The notes: generated by a model not told the origin, from the sequence alone. A stretch of 64,000 bases of DNA from an uncultured Amphritea sp. (GCF_937127095.1 NZ_CAKZLP010000019.1:186001-250000); one strand, 5' to 3'. Shown: positions 11,480-20,571, counted from the first letter of the stretch. Numbers and translations: made by a program.

Positions 11480-12994
11480 ATGTGCGGTATAGTTGGCATC
11501 GTAGCCAAATCTAATGTGAATCAGACGATTTTTGATGCATTGACAGTGCTACAGCACCGTGGCCAGGATGCCGCTGGTATGGTGACCTGTGAGGCAGACC
11601 GTTTCTTTATGCGTAAAGACAATGGGCTGGTGAACGAAGTCTTCCGTACCCGTCATATGAAACGTTTAATGGGCAACATGGGTATTGGCCATGTGCGTTA
11701 TCCTACCGCAGGTAGCTCCAGTTCAGCTGAAGCGCAGCCATTTTATGTCAACGCGCCTTACGGTATTGCGCTGGCTCATAATGGTAACCTGACTAATACC
11801 GCAGAACTGCGTGAGCAGATGCGCAAAGAGAACCTGCGCCATATCAACACCACCTCAGACTCTGAAGTGCTGTTGAATATTATGGCACATGAGCTGCAGA
11901 AAATTGGCAAACTGGTTCCCGGCGCTGACGATATCTTTGCGGCCATTAAGTCGGTGCATAAGCGGGTTCGGGGTGGTTACGCGGTGGTTTCGGTGATTAC
12001 CGGGTACGGCATTGTTGCATTTCGTGACCCTCACGGCATTCGCCCACTGGTGTATGGTAAGCGTGATACTGACGCAGGCACTGAATATATGGTGGCGTCT
12101 GAGTCGGTTGCTCTGGATATCTCCGGGTTTACCCTGATCCGTGATGTGGCGCCGGGTGAAGCGATCTTTATCACTCAGGATGGCGATGTTCACACCCTGC
12201 AGTGTGCTGAAAATCCTCAGTTGCACCCCTGCCTGTTTGAATATGTTTATCTGTCGCGTCCGGACTCCATTATTGACGAAGTGAACGTCTATAAGTCCCG
12301 TATGCGGATGGGGGTTAAGCTGGCTGAGAAGGTGATGCGTGAGCGTCCCGATCATGACATCGACGTTATTATTCCGATTCCTGATACCAGCCGTACCGCT
12401 GCCCTGGAGATGGCCCACCATCTGAACGTTAAGTTTCGCGAAGGCTTTATCAAAAACCGTTACATCGGTCGGACCTTTATCATGCCGGGTCAGACTCAGC
12501 GGACGAAGTCGGTGCGCCGTAAACTTAACCCGATTGAACTGGAGTTTAAAGGTCGGGTAGTGATGCTGGTCGATGACTCTATCGTGCGCGGAACGACTTC
12601 GCAGCAGATTGTGCAGATGGCGCGGGAGATGGGTGCGAAGAAAGTTTACTTTGCCTCTGCTGCGCCCGCTGTGCGTTTCCCGAATGTGTACGGTATCGAT
12701 ATGCCATCGGCGAATGAGTTGATTGCACACGGACGTACCGATGACGAAGTGGGTAAAGAGATCGGTGCAGACTGGATGTTGTATCAGGATCTGGATGATC
12801 TGAAAGACTGTCTGCTGGCGGGCAATAGTTCAGTGACCGGCTTTGATGCGTCTGTCTTTGATGGTAAATATATTACCGGTGACATCGATGAGGCTTATCT
12901 CAATCGCATCGATGCAGAACGTAACGATATTGCCAAAGGTGGCGAAAAGAAATCATCAACCAATCAGAATGCTGATCTGCACGCGACCATATAG
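11480..12994 (+). CDS. purF: Amidophosphoribosyltransferase
   Basis: [14 protein letters not shown] Ntn glutaminase start; [29 protein letters not shown] PRTase motif. Confidence 0.97.
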   Translation: MCGIVGIVAKSNVNQTIFDALTVLQHRGQDAAGMVTCEADRFFMRKDNGLVNEVFRTRHMKRLMGNMGIGHVRYPTAGSSSSAEAQPFYVNAPYGIALAHNGNLTNTAELREQMRKENLRHINTTSDSEVLLNIMAHELQKIGKLVPGADDIFAAIKSVHKRVRGGYAVVSVITGYGIVAFRDPHGIRPLVYGKRDTDAGTEYMVASESVALDISGFTLIRDVAPGEAIFITQDGDVHTLQCAENPQLHPCLFEYVYLSRPDSIIDEVNVYKSRMRMGVKLAEKVMRERPDHDIDVIIPIPDTSRTAALEMAHHLNVKFREGFIKNRYIGRTFIMPGQTQRTKSVRRKLNPIELEFKGRVVMLVDDSIVRGTTSQQIVQMAREMGAKKVYFASAAPAVRFPNVYGIDMPSANELIAHGRTDDEVGKEIGADWMLYQDLDDLKDCLLAGNSSVTGFDASVFDGKYITGDIDEAYLNRIDAERNDIAKGGEKKSSTNQNADLHATI

Positions 12995-13039
12995 CGGATT
13001 AGCAGGACTGTATTATTGAATTAATGGGAACTATGGCTG

Positions 13040-14257
13040 ATGTCCAAGTCCAGCTTTGAGCGTCCGGAGCGGATCCAGTTTGAGGATGCTGACTATGAGT
13101 TCAGCACCCTGGCGATCCGTGCAGGACAGCACCGGAGTGATGAGGGAGAGCATAATGATGCGATCTATCCCACCTCCAGCTTTGTGTATTCCAGCGCCCG
13201 GGAAGCGGCTGCCCGCTTTGGTGGCGAGGAAGAGGGGAATATCTATTCCCGGTTTACCAATCCAACAGTCAATGCCTTTGAGCGCCGTATGGCCGCTCTG
13301 GAAGGCGCTGAGCGTGCGGTTGCCACCTCTTCAGGTATGGCGGCTATTCTCAGCACCTGTCTGTCGCTGCTGAAGCAGGGCGATCATGTGGTCTGTTCAC
13401 GCAGTGTGTTCGGTTCTATCGTTTCACTGTTTGATAAGTACCTCAGCCGTACCGGTATCAGCGTCACCTACGTTGACCCGACAGATATCAACGCCTGGGT
13501 TGAGGCGGTAACACCCGCGACGCGGATGTTTTTTCTTGAAACCCCCTCCAACCCGCTGGCAGAACTGGGTGATATAGAAGCGGTCTCTAAACTGGCGCAT
13601 GAACATGATGCACTGCTGGTGGTCGATAACTGTTTCTGCACTCCAGCATTGCAGCAGCCGCTGAAGCAGGGCGCGGACATCGTGGTTCACTCAGCAACCA
13701 AATACCTGGATGGTCAGGGGCGCTGTGTGGGTGGTGTGGTTGTCGGTCGCGACAAAGAGATGGAAGAGGTGTACGGCTTTATCCGTACCGGTGGTGCCTG
13801 CCTCAGCCCGTTTAATGCCTGGGTCTTTATGAAGGGGCTGGAAACACTCGAACTACGGATGATGGCTCACAGTGCCAGTGCACTGGCGATGGCTCTCTGG
13901 CTGCAACAGCAACCGGGTATCGACAAGGTTTACTACTCAGGTCTGGAAGAGCATCCACAGCACGGGCTGGCGAAAAAACAGCAGCGGGCATTTGGTGGCG
14001 TGCTGGCATTTGAAGTGAGCGGTGATAAAGCGGCTGCGTGGCGTTTTATCGATGCGACGCAGATGATCTCCATTACCGGAAACCTGGGTGATGTCAAAAG
14101 TACCATTACCCACCCGGGCACTACCACCCATGGACGGATGAGCGCCGAAGCCAAAGCTGAAGCGGGCATTAAAGACAATCTTATCCGACTGTCAGTGGGG
14201 CTTGAATCCCTGGACGATATTAAGTGCGATCTGCAGCGGGGTCTGGCTGCAATCTAA
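13040..14257 (+). CDS. metZ: O-succinylhomoserine sulfhydrylase
   Basis: PLP Cys/Met metabolism family (VVHSATKYLDGQGRCVGGVVVG); downstream of purF as in pseudomonad-like genomes. Confidence 0.9.
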   Translation: MSKSSFERPERIQFEDADYEFSTLAIRAGQHRSDEGEHNDAIYPTSSFVYSSAREAAARFGGEEEGNIYSRFTNPTVNAFERRMAALEGAERAVATSSGMAAILSTCLSLLKQGDHVVCSRSVFGSIVSLFDKYLSRTGISVTYVDPTDINAWVEAVTPATRMFFLETPSNPLAELGDIEAVSKLAHEHDALLVVDNCFCTPALQQPLKQGADIVVHSATKYLDGQGRCVGGVVVGRDKEMEEVYGFIRTGGACLSPFNAWVFMKGLETLELRMMAHSASALAMALWLQQQPGIDKVYYSGLEEHPQHGLAKKQQRAFGGVLAFEVSGDKAAAWRFIDATQMISITGNLGDVKSTITHPGTTTHGRMSAEAKAEAGIKDNLIRLSVGLESLDDIKCDLQRGLAAI

Positions 14258-14272
14258 GCTGAGTCTGATGAA

Positions 14273-14311
14273 GATGCCCGCCCGATGCAGATCGGAGCGG
14301 GCATTTTATTT
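14273..14311 (+). terminator. Terminator-like hairpin after metZ
   Basis: atgcccg...cgggcattttattt. Confidence 0.6.
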
Positions 14312-14373
14312 GTATTTGATTTCATAGAGTTATTGTCTCTAGTAAATGTTATTTATAGACTTTAAGGGTTAAT

Positions 14374-15324
14374 TTGAAGATAGTTCTGGCACCGATGGAA
14401 GGGGTGGTTGATGCGCCCATGCGGGAGATCCTCACCCGTATTGGCGGGATCGATCAGTGCGTCACGGAGTTTGTCCGTGTCTCTGAACGGGTGTTGCCCG
14501 CCAAAGTCTTTCGCAAAATTTGTCCTGAGTTGTTTAACGACAGTTATACCAGCTCGGGTACCCCGGTGATCCTGCAACTGCTCGGCAGCGATCCGCAGGT
14601 TGTCGCGGGTAATGCCCGTAAGGCTGTGAGTATTGGTGCCAGAGGGATCGATCTCAACTTTGGTTGTCCGGCAAAAACGGTCAATAAAAGTAAAGGCGGT
14701 GCCATCCTGCTGAACGAGCCTGAACTGGTGCATAAGATAGTCTGGTGGGTACGCCAGGCGGTGCCTGACCATATTCCGGTGACAGCGAAAATGCGTTTAG
14801 GTTATCACGATAAGTCCCAGGCGCTTGAGAATGCGGCAGCGATTGCTGATGCCGGTGCCAATGGTCTGACGGTGCATGCCCGCACCAAAGAGGAAGGTTA
14901 CCGGCCTCCGGCCCATTGGGAGTGGATCGCCCGTATCAGAGAGCATGTCACTATACCGGTGACAGCTAACGGAGAGGTGTGGAACTGGCAGGACTACCAG
15001 CGCTGTCGTGAGGTGAGCGGCTGTGATGATGTGATGATTGGGCGTGGCTTAGTTGCGGCACCTGATCTGGGTTTACGGATTAAAGCACTGCAACGGGGCG
15101 ATGACCCGGACCACCTGAGCTGGCCTGAGATGCTGATTCTGCTACAACAGTTTCTCGAAATGGTGGAGCAACAGCTGGCACCTAAGTACGTCCACGGCCG
15201 GATCAAGCAGTGGTTGAAGATGATGTCACGTGAATACCCTGAAGCGATGCAGATGTTGCAACAGATGCGCACCCTGAAACAGGTCCCCGAAGTGCGGCAG
15301 TTTTTGCATCAGTATTCTTTATAA
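14374..15324 (+). CDS. dusC: tRNA-dihydrouridine synthase (DusC-like)
   Basis: APMEGVVDAPMREILTRIGGIDQCVTEFVRVS, GIDLNFGCPAKTVNKSKGGAILL, TVHARTKEEGYRPPAHWEWIARI; TTG start. Confidence 0.9.
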   Translation: MKIVLAPMEGVVDAPMREILTRIGGIDQCVTEFVRVSERVLPAKVFRKICPELFNDSYTSSGTPVILQLLGSDPQVVAGNARKAVSIGARGIDLNFGCPAKTVNKSKGGAILLNEPELVHKIVWWVRQAVPDHIPVTAKMRLGYHDKSQALENAAAIADAGANGLTVHARTKEEGYRPPAHWEWIARIREHVTIPVTANGEVWNWQDYQRCREVSGCDDVMIGRGLVAAPDLGLRIKALQRGDDPDHLSWPEMLILLQQFLEMVEQQLAPKYVHGRIKQWLKMMSREYPEAMQMLQQMRTLKQVPEVRQFLHQYSL

Positions 15325-15364
15325 GAACTTTTCTTAAGAGCTTTTTATAAGAGCTTTTGATAAG
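15317..15364. repeat. Degenerate short direct repeats at the dusC 3' end
   Basis: tttataagaacttttcttaagagctttttataagagcttttgataag. Confidence 0.6.
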
Positions 15365-15395
15365 TTGTCGAATCTCATTTAGCATTGAATATGCC

Positions 15396-15462
15396 GTGGC
15401 TAGATCGCGGCTTCGCCGCTGGCTAGTGGTTAGAACGTCGCTGCGCGACTGGCTAGAAAAAG
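15396..15462 (+). repeat. Left copy of a 67-bp inverted repeat made of small hairpins
   Basis: gtggctagatcGCGGCttcGCCGCtggctagtggttagaacGTCGCtgcGCGACtggctagaaaaag; reverse complement matches 16748-16814 with 2 mismatches. Confidence 0.93.
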
Positions 15463-15873
15463 ATTAAAAGCCGTAGCTCGTTGTTCGAACGTCACAAAAG
15501 GCGTGACTTGCTTGTCGCTCGAAAGAGCAAAGAAAGAATCGTTAGAAGTATCATCAGTCCAGCTCTACCAAAAACAGTACGTAATTTGTATGTATAAACA
15601 GTATATTTTGTATATCGCAGAGGTTATGCTCGTTGAATCGTTAGAGAAGGCTCGTTTTGCTGCTTGATGAGTTAGCAAAACGTCTGAAAAACAAAGGGAT
15701 AGGTTGAAACGCTGGCGGAATATTACGCCGGGCCCGGAATGCAACTGCGCATTCTCGTTTTTGTCTTAAGGGAGATCGCGGTGTCGGTTTTTTTCCTCTT
15801 TATTATCTGATAGTTACCTTTCCTTTAATAAATTCAGTTCGGCATGCATATGCGCCGGCGTAGTATTAAGATG

Positions 15874-16702
15874 TTATACACAAAGGAGAACCCATGCCTG
15901 ACCCAAAGATTGATTCCTTTCCATCCGAAGTAGCAGAAAAACTTCAATACTATGTTTACCGGTTAATTGATCCTAGGAACGGAGAAACCTTTTATATCGG
16001 GAAAGGTAAGGGCAATCGTGTATTTGCTCATGCTCGCGGTGATATTGAGACTGATTCCCTGTCTGAAAAAATGACCCGAATCAGATCAATTCACATAGCG
16101 GGATTTGATGTTGCTCATGTTATTCACAGGCATGGATTGTCTGAAAAATCAGCTTTCGAGGTTGAAGCCGCTTTAATAGATGCTTATCCGGGGATAACCA
16201 ATATTATGGATGGTCATGGGAATAGTGATTTTGGTGCTATGCATTCTTCCGAAATCATAAAGAAATATTCCGCAGAAACTGCAAAGTTTGAACACAAAGC
16301 TTTGCTTATCAGCGTTAATCGAAGCGCTCTGGATAGCTCACTTTATGAAGCCACTCGCTATGCTTGGCGTTTGAGCAAAAAGAAAGCGAATGAAGCAGAG
16401 GTTGTTTTAGCAACTGTACAAGGCTTAATTGTGGGCGCTTTCGTTGCGGATGAGTGGATAGAAGCAAATACAGCAAATTTTCCAGGAAGAGAGACGGTTG
16501 AAGGGCGCTACGGATTCAAAGGGCATGAAGCTCCAGTAGAGTTACAACAACAGTATGTAGGTAAGCGCACACCAGATGAATTTCGCAAAAAGGGTGCGTC
16601 TAATCCTATAAAGTATACATGGTAGGTTATTGTGTATAACAAGCAGCTACACACGGATATTTTGCTACGCTGGCGCTCCGCAAAATCCCGGTGAGCTGAG
16701 CG
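15874..16702 (+). mobile_element. Candidate lone integron gene cassette (no integrase in the window)
   Basis: GTTATAC at 15873-15879 is the exact reverse complement of GTATAAC at 16634-16640; ORF starts about 20 bp after the left boundary and stops 9 bp before an attC-like site. Confidence 0.75.
15894..16625 (+). CDS. GIY-YIG nuclease-superfamily protein (LEM-3/COG3680-like)
   Basis: YYVYRLIDPRNGETFYIGKGKGNRVFAHARGDIE motif; aaaggag RBS upstream. Confidence 0.85.
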   Translation: MPDPKIDSFPSEVAEKLQYYVYRLIDPRNGETFYIGKGKGNRVFAHARGDIETDSLSEKMTRIRSIHIAGFDVAHVIHRHGLSEKSAFEVEAALIDAYPGITNIMDGHGNSDFGAMHSSEIIKKYSAETAKFEHKALLISVNRSALDSSLYEATRYAWRLSKKKANEAEVVLATVQGLIVGAFVADEWIEANTANFPGRETVEGRYGFKGHEAPVELQQQYVGKRTPDEFRKKGASNPIKYTW

Positions 16703-16708
16703 TTAATG
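16634..16708 (+). other. attC-like integron recombination site
   Basis: GTATAACAAGCAGCTACACACGGATATTTTGCTACGCTGGCGCTCCGCAAAATCCCGGTGAGCTGAGCGTTAATG: R (TAAC/GTTA) and L (CAGCT/AGCTG) boxes with a spacer, then an imperfect stem (CAC/GTG, GGA..TTTTGC/GCAAAATCC) with unpaired bases on one arm. Confidence 0.8.
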
Positions 16709-16747
16709 CCCGCTTTGCATTATCGTGGCTACTGCTGTTTTTCTTTG

Positions 16748-16814
16748 CTTTTTCTAGCGAGTCGCGAAGCGACGTTCTAACCACTAGCCAGCGGCGAAGC
16801 CGCGATCTAGCCAC
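16748..16814 (-). repeat. Right copy of the 67-bp inverted repeat
   Basis: ctttttctagcgagtcgcgaagcgacgttctaaccactagccagcggcgaagccgcgatctagccac; 65/67 identity to reverse complement of 15396-15462. Confidence 0.93.
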
Positions 16815-16895
16815 TGCTTTCAAAGCGATCTAGCTACTGCTTTCGAAGCGATCTAGCCACTGCTTTCAAAGCGCTCTAACCACTGCTCTTAAAAC
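16804..16895. repeat. Four tandem 23-bp units, the last overlapping the amrS stop codon
   Basis: gatctagccactgctttcaaagc / gatctagctactgctttcgaagc / gatctagccactgctttcaaagc / gctctaaccactgctcttaaaac; the first three contain gcttt-c-aaagc-type hairpins. Confidence 0.9.
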
Positions 16896-17964
16896 GAACT
16901 ACCTGCCGCTGTGCTCCCCAGCTCCCCGGTGTCGCCTCAAACTTTCCTGCCAGCGGTGTTTTGCAGTGATTGCAGCAACCGTGTTTATCAAGATTCCATT
17001 CGCCCAGCTGGTACTGGCAGCGCTCAATCAATAACTGGCCGCAGTGGCTGCAGTACGTTGAGCCGCTGTTGGTTGCGGCAACATTGCCGGTATACACATG
17101 TTTCAGCCCGCAGCTGAGTGCGATGCTGCGCGCTTTTTCAAGGGTTTGTAGTGGTGTGCGCTGCCTGTCCTGCATTTTGTAGTCAGGATGGAAGGCGGTA
17201 AAGTGCAGAGGCACCCAGGGGCCCAGTTTTTCGTATATCCACTCACACATTGCTTGCAGTTCAGCGGCATCATCATTCTCACCGGGAATGATCAGGTTGG
17301 TAATCTCGACCCAGCAGTCGGTCTGATGTACCAGGTAGATGAGGGTGTCCAGTACCGGTTGCAGATGGCCGCCACAGAGTTTGTGATAGAAGCGTTCACT
17401 GAAGCCTTTCAGATCGATATTCGCCGCATCCATATAGCGGAAAAATTCAGCTCTGGGATCGGGCAGGATAAAGCCCGCCGAGACCGCGACAGAGTGGATG
17501 TTCTGTTCCCGGCAGGCCTGGGCGACGTCAACTGCATACTCCATAAAAATGACTGGGTCGTTGTAGGTGTAAGCGATTGAGCGGCAGCCTGTTTTGACGC
17601 AGGCATCGGCGAGCATCTGTGGGCTTGCCTGGCTGGCGAGGGTGTCCATCTGCCGGGATTTGCTCATATCCCAGTTCTGGCAAAACTTACAGCTCAGATT
17701 GCATCCCGCGGTGCCGAATGACAGCACCGGGGTGCCGGGCAGAAAGTGATTGAGTGGTTTTTTTTCAATCGGATCGATGCAGAAACCACTGGAGCGTCCG
17801 TAACTGTACAGTACAATTTCGCCCGCTTCGCACCCCCGGACATAACAGAGTCCGCGCTGGCCCTCTTGCAGTTTGCACTGGTGTGGACAAATATCACACT
17901 GGGTTCGCCCATCTTCAGAACGATGCCAGTAATGGGTTGGATGGTGGGGATTGACTGATTGCAT
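16876..17964 (-). CDS. amrS: AmmeMemoRadiSam system radical SAM enzyme
   Basis: CDICPHQCKLQEGQRGLCYVRG, CNLSCKFCQNWD radical-SAM CxxxCxxC, next to Memo and AMMECR1 genes. Confidence 0.93.
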   Translation of the reverse strand: MQSVNPHHPTHYWHRSEDGRTQCDICPHQCKLQEGQRGLCYVRGCEAGEIVLYSYGRSSGFCIDPIEKKPLNHFLPGTPVLSFGTAGCNLSCKFCQNWDMSKSRQMDTLASQASPQMLADACVKTGCRSIAYTYNDPVIFMEYAVDVAQACREQNIHSVAVSAGFILPDPRAEFFRYMDAANIDLKGFSERFYHKLCGGHLQPVLDTLIYLVHQTDCWVEITNLIIPGENDDAAELQAMCEWIYEKLGPWVPLHFTAFHPDYKMQDRQRTPLQTLEKARSIALSCGLKHVYTGNVAATNSGSTYCSHCGQLLIERCQYQLGEWNLDKHGCCNHCKTPLAGKFEATPGSWGAQRQVVRFKSSG

Positions 17965-18017
17965 TGGGGCGGATGACCTATACTGAGCGTATGAGTACGT
18001 TTGCTATCTAAGGATCA

Positions 18018-18803
18018 GTGTATATGAGAATTAAGCAGTCTGCTGTCGCCGGTATGTTCTACCCGGATAATCCTGACGAACTTGCGCTGATGGTCAGTCA
18101 GTTATTGGCAGATAACCCGCAGCAGGGTTGCAGGCCGGTGGCTATTCAGGTGCCCCATGCGGGCCTGATCTATTCGGGAGGGATTGCCGCAAAAGCCTAT
18201 AACCGCATCCGCCCCTATCTCAAAGAGATCCGCCGGGTTGTGCTGTTGGGGCCTGCGCATCGGGTGCCGTTGCGGGGGATGGCGGTGATCGGGGCTGAGA
18301 TGTGGCAAACTCCGCTGGGGCCACTTCAGATCGATCGTGAGCTCGGGGCTAAGCTGGTTGATGACGGGCTGGCGGTAGTCAACGATACTGCGCATGCGCA
18401 GGAGCATTGTCTGGAGATACAGCTGCCTTTTTTACAGCTGTTGGATGGTGCATTGAAGGTGTTACCGGTGCTGGTGGGGCAAACGCCATCAGAGGATGTT
18501 GCTGCACTGATCAGCCGTGTGCTGCGGGAGCCGCACACGCTGCTGGTGATCAGTAGCGACCTGAGTCATTTTCACCCTTACGCAGAAGCACAGCAGATCG
18601 ACCGGGCAACGTTGCAGCAGATTAGCCACCTTGCGACCGATATCAAGCCGCAACAAGCCTGCGGCTGTAATGCCCTGAACGGTATGTTGACCTATGCAGC
18701 AGAACACCGACTGGAGGCAGAGCTTCTGGGTTACTGTAATTCCGGGGATACCGCCGGTGATCAAAGCCGGGTAGTGGGGTATTCGTCCTATGCATTCTAT
18801 TGA
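18018..18803 (+). CDS. amrB: AmmeMemoRadiSam system protein B (Memo-like)
   Basis: AVAGMFYPDNPDEL, VPHAGLIYSGGIAAKAYNRI, VVLLGPAHRVPLRGMAV, SSDLSHFHPY. Confidence 0.94.
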   Translation: MYMRIKQSAVAGMFYPDNPDELALMVSQLLADNPQQGCRPVAIQVPHAGLIYSGGIAAKAYNRIRPYLKEIRRVVLLGPAHRVPLRGMAVIGAEMWQTPLGPLQIDRELGAKLVDDGLAVVNDTAHAQEHCLEIQLPFLQLLDGALKVLPVLVGQTPSEDVAALISRVLREPHTLLVISSDLSHFHPYAEAQQIDRATLQQISHLATDIKPQQACGCNALNGMLTYAAEHRLEAELLGYCNSGDTAGDQSRVVGYSSYAFY

Positions 18804-19380
18804 GCGTTACAGCGCGACTGAACAACAGTTGTTGCTTCATCTTGCCCGCGACACGGTTGCCCGTGGGCTGGCGGGCCAGGAGCCTCAACGCCCCTCAGCC
18901 GAGAATATTCCTGCGTGGCTGGAGAAGTCGCGAGCCTGCTTTGTTACCCTGAAGCTCGACGGGCGGTTGCGTGGCTGTATTGGCAATCTGGAAGCGAACA
19001 GTTCGTTGGTTGATGCGGTATTGCGCAACAGTTATCTGGCCGCATTCCGGGATCAGCGTTTTGATCCGGTGTCTGCAGCTGAGTTGGCAAAGCTGCAGTA
19101 TGAGATCTCGGTGCTGACGCCAATGGTGCCCTTGCCAGTCAGTAGTGAAGCTGATCTGCTGGCTAAGATCCGGCCGGGTATTGATGGTTTGTTGTTCGAA
19201 GCTGAAGGGCACCGCTCTACCTTTCTGCCGTCGGTGTGGGAGCAGTTAAATCAGCCAAAGAATTTTCTGAATCAGTTACGACAAAAGGCTGGGCTTGCGG
19301 CGGATTACTGGAGCGATGATGTAAAGTGCTGGATCTATCAGGCGATTAAAATTGGGGAAGATGAGAGTGATTCGGGTTGA
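18790..19380 (+). CDS. amrA: AmmeMemoRadiSam system protein A (AMMECR1 domain)
   Basis: [44 protein letters not shown]. Confidence 0.94.
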   Translation: MHSIERYSATEQQLLLHLARDTVARGLAGQEPQRPSAENIPAWLEKSRACFVTLKLDGRLRGCIGNLEANSSLVDAVLRNSYLAAFRDQRFDPVSAAELAKLQYEISVLTPMVPLPVSSEADLLAKIRPGIDGLLFEAEGHRSTFLPSVWEQLNQPKNFLNQLRQKAGLAADYWSDDVKCWIYQAIKIGEDESDSG

Positions 19381-19858
19381 GGTAACGGACATTACGACGC
19401 TGAATGTTGACGCGATCGTTAATGCCGCCAACAGTTTATTGCTGGGTGGCGGCGGTGTTGATGGCGCGATTCATCGTGCGGCTGGTCCCGGGTTGCTGGC
19501 TGAATGTCGGACTATCGATGGTTGTCCTACCGGTGAGGCCCGTATTACCCGGGGCTATGAGTTACCCGCGAAGTATGTGATTCATACGGTAGGTCCGATC
19601 TGGCAAGGGGGAGGCAGAGGAGAGTCCCGGTTGTTGGAATCCTGCTATCTTAATAGTTTAAAGCTGTGTCCGGCTTATCAGATTAAACGTATTGCTTTCC
19701 CTGCCATCAGTTGCGGAATCTACGGATATCCCAAAGCTGAGGCGGTCGCAATTGCAACCAGCGCGGTATCGGCGGCTTATAAAACGTTTGGTTTGGAAGA
19801 GGTTATCTTTTGCTGTTTTGATCAGGAGATGGCCGGGCTTTATATACAGGCTATATAA
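19361..19858 (+). CDS. Macrodomain protein (O-acetyl-ADP-ribose deacetylase-like)
   Basis: [62 protein letters not shown]; overlaps the amrA 3' end. Confidence 0.92.
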   Translation: MRVIRVEVTDITTLNVDAIVNAANSLLLGGGGVDGAIHRAAGPGLLAECRTIDGCPTGEARITRGYELPAKYVIHTVGPIWQGGGRGESRLLESCYLNSLKLCPAYQIKRIAFPAISCGIYGYPKAEAVAIATSAVSAAYKTFGLEEVIFCCFDQEMAGLYIQAI

Positions 19859-19890
19859 ACAAGCTCTATAAACAGGCTTTATCAACAAGC
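19837..19890. repeat. Degenerate short tandem repeats across the macrodomain stop codon
   Basis: tatatacaggc tatataaacaagctc tataaacaggctt tatcaacaagc. Confidence 0.6.
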
Positions 19891-19922
19891 GCTGGCATCG
19901 GGCGGTTAGTTACCTATCTTAG

Positions 19923-19968
19923 CAGAGAGTAGAACAGAGAGTAGAGCTGAGAGTAAAACAGAGAATAG
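19923..19968. repeat. Degenerate 11-13 bp tandem repeats
   Basis: cagagagtagaa cagagagtagagct gagagtaaaa cagagaatag. Confidence 0.6.
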
Positions 19969-19980
19969 CGGCATAAATTA

Positions 19981-20010
19981 AAACAGGGAGCTTCAGGCTC
20001 CCTGTTATCT
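19981..20010. terminator. Terminator hairpin downstream of the Hsp20 gene
   Basis: aaacagggagc-ttca-ggctccctgtta. Confidence 0.65.
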
Positions 20011-20050
20011 GATGGCTATTGAGCTAACGAACTGTCGGGTTAACGACGAA

Positions 20051-20470
20051 TCAGTTGATGTCGATAGCGCGGGGCTTCATCGCTTCTGGGATCTCCTGAA
20101 CAAGATCGACATGCAGCAAGCCATTTTCCATCGATGCCTCGGTCACCCGGACATGGTCAGCCAGCTGGAATTTGCGCTCAAAACCACGAGCGGCGATCCC
20201 CTGGTGCAGATACTGGCGCTCAGTTTCATCGGCATTTTTGCTGCCGGTCACCGTCAGCATACCGTGCTCAGTGTTGATAGAGACTTCAGACTTTTCAAAA
20301 CCCGCAATTGCCATCGTGATGCGGTAAGCATGCTCGCTGATCAGCTCAATATTGTAAGGTGGGTAGCCGTTCTGGGTTTGTTCGTTGCGGGTGGCGTTGT
20401 CGATCATGGATGCCAGACGATCAAAGCCGATAGCGGAACGGTAGAGTGGAGCAAGGTCAAATTGACGCAT
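20051..20470 (-). CDS. ibpA: Small heat-shock protein (Hsp20/IbpA family)
   Basis: MRQFDLAPLYRSAIGFDRLASMIDNATRNEQTQNGYPPYNIELISEHAYRITMAIAGF with alpha-crystallin domain. Confidence 0.95.
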   Translation of the reverse strand: MRQFDLAPLYRSAIGFDRLASMIDNATRNEQTQNGYPPYNIELISEHAYRITMAIAGFEKSEVSINTEHGMLTVTGSKNADETERQYLHQGIAARGFERKFQLADHVRVTEASMENGLLHVDLVQEIPEAMKPRAIDIN

Positions 20471-20474
20471 AATA

Positions 20475-20554
20475 ATATCCTCATAGAGCAATATGTTTTC
20501 AGTTGCCTATCACAATGATCAGGCCGTTAACGGACCTCTTCTGAGCCTCCGTTA
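20475..20554 (-). promoter_or_regulatory. ROSE-like RNA thermometer in the ibpA 5' UTR
   Basis: Minus strand: TAACGGA..TCCGTTA, CCTgATCA..TGATAGG, then AUAUUGCUC-UAU-GAGGAUAU sequestering the SD with a bulged G in UUGCU, 4 nt before ATG. Confidence 0.8.
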
Positions 20555-20571
20555 ATACACTTTATAAGGAC

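Noticed and set aside
11855-12730. 291-aa minus-strand ORF within purF
   Set aside because: Antisense to purF, no recognisable domain.
16630-16833. 67-aa ORF downstream of the GIY-YIG gene
   Set aside because: Lies over the attC-like site and the hairpin repeats; no protein-like features.
16804-16895. Possible CRISPR array
   Set aside because: Four back-to-back 23-bp units with no spacers and no cas genes; tandem hairpin repeat instead.
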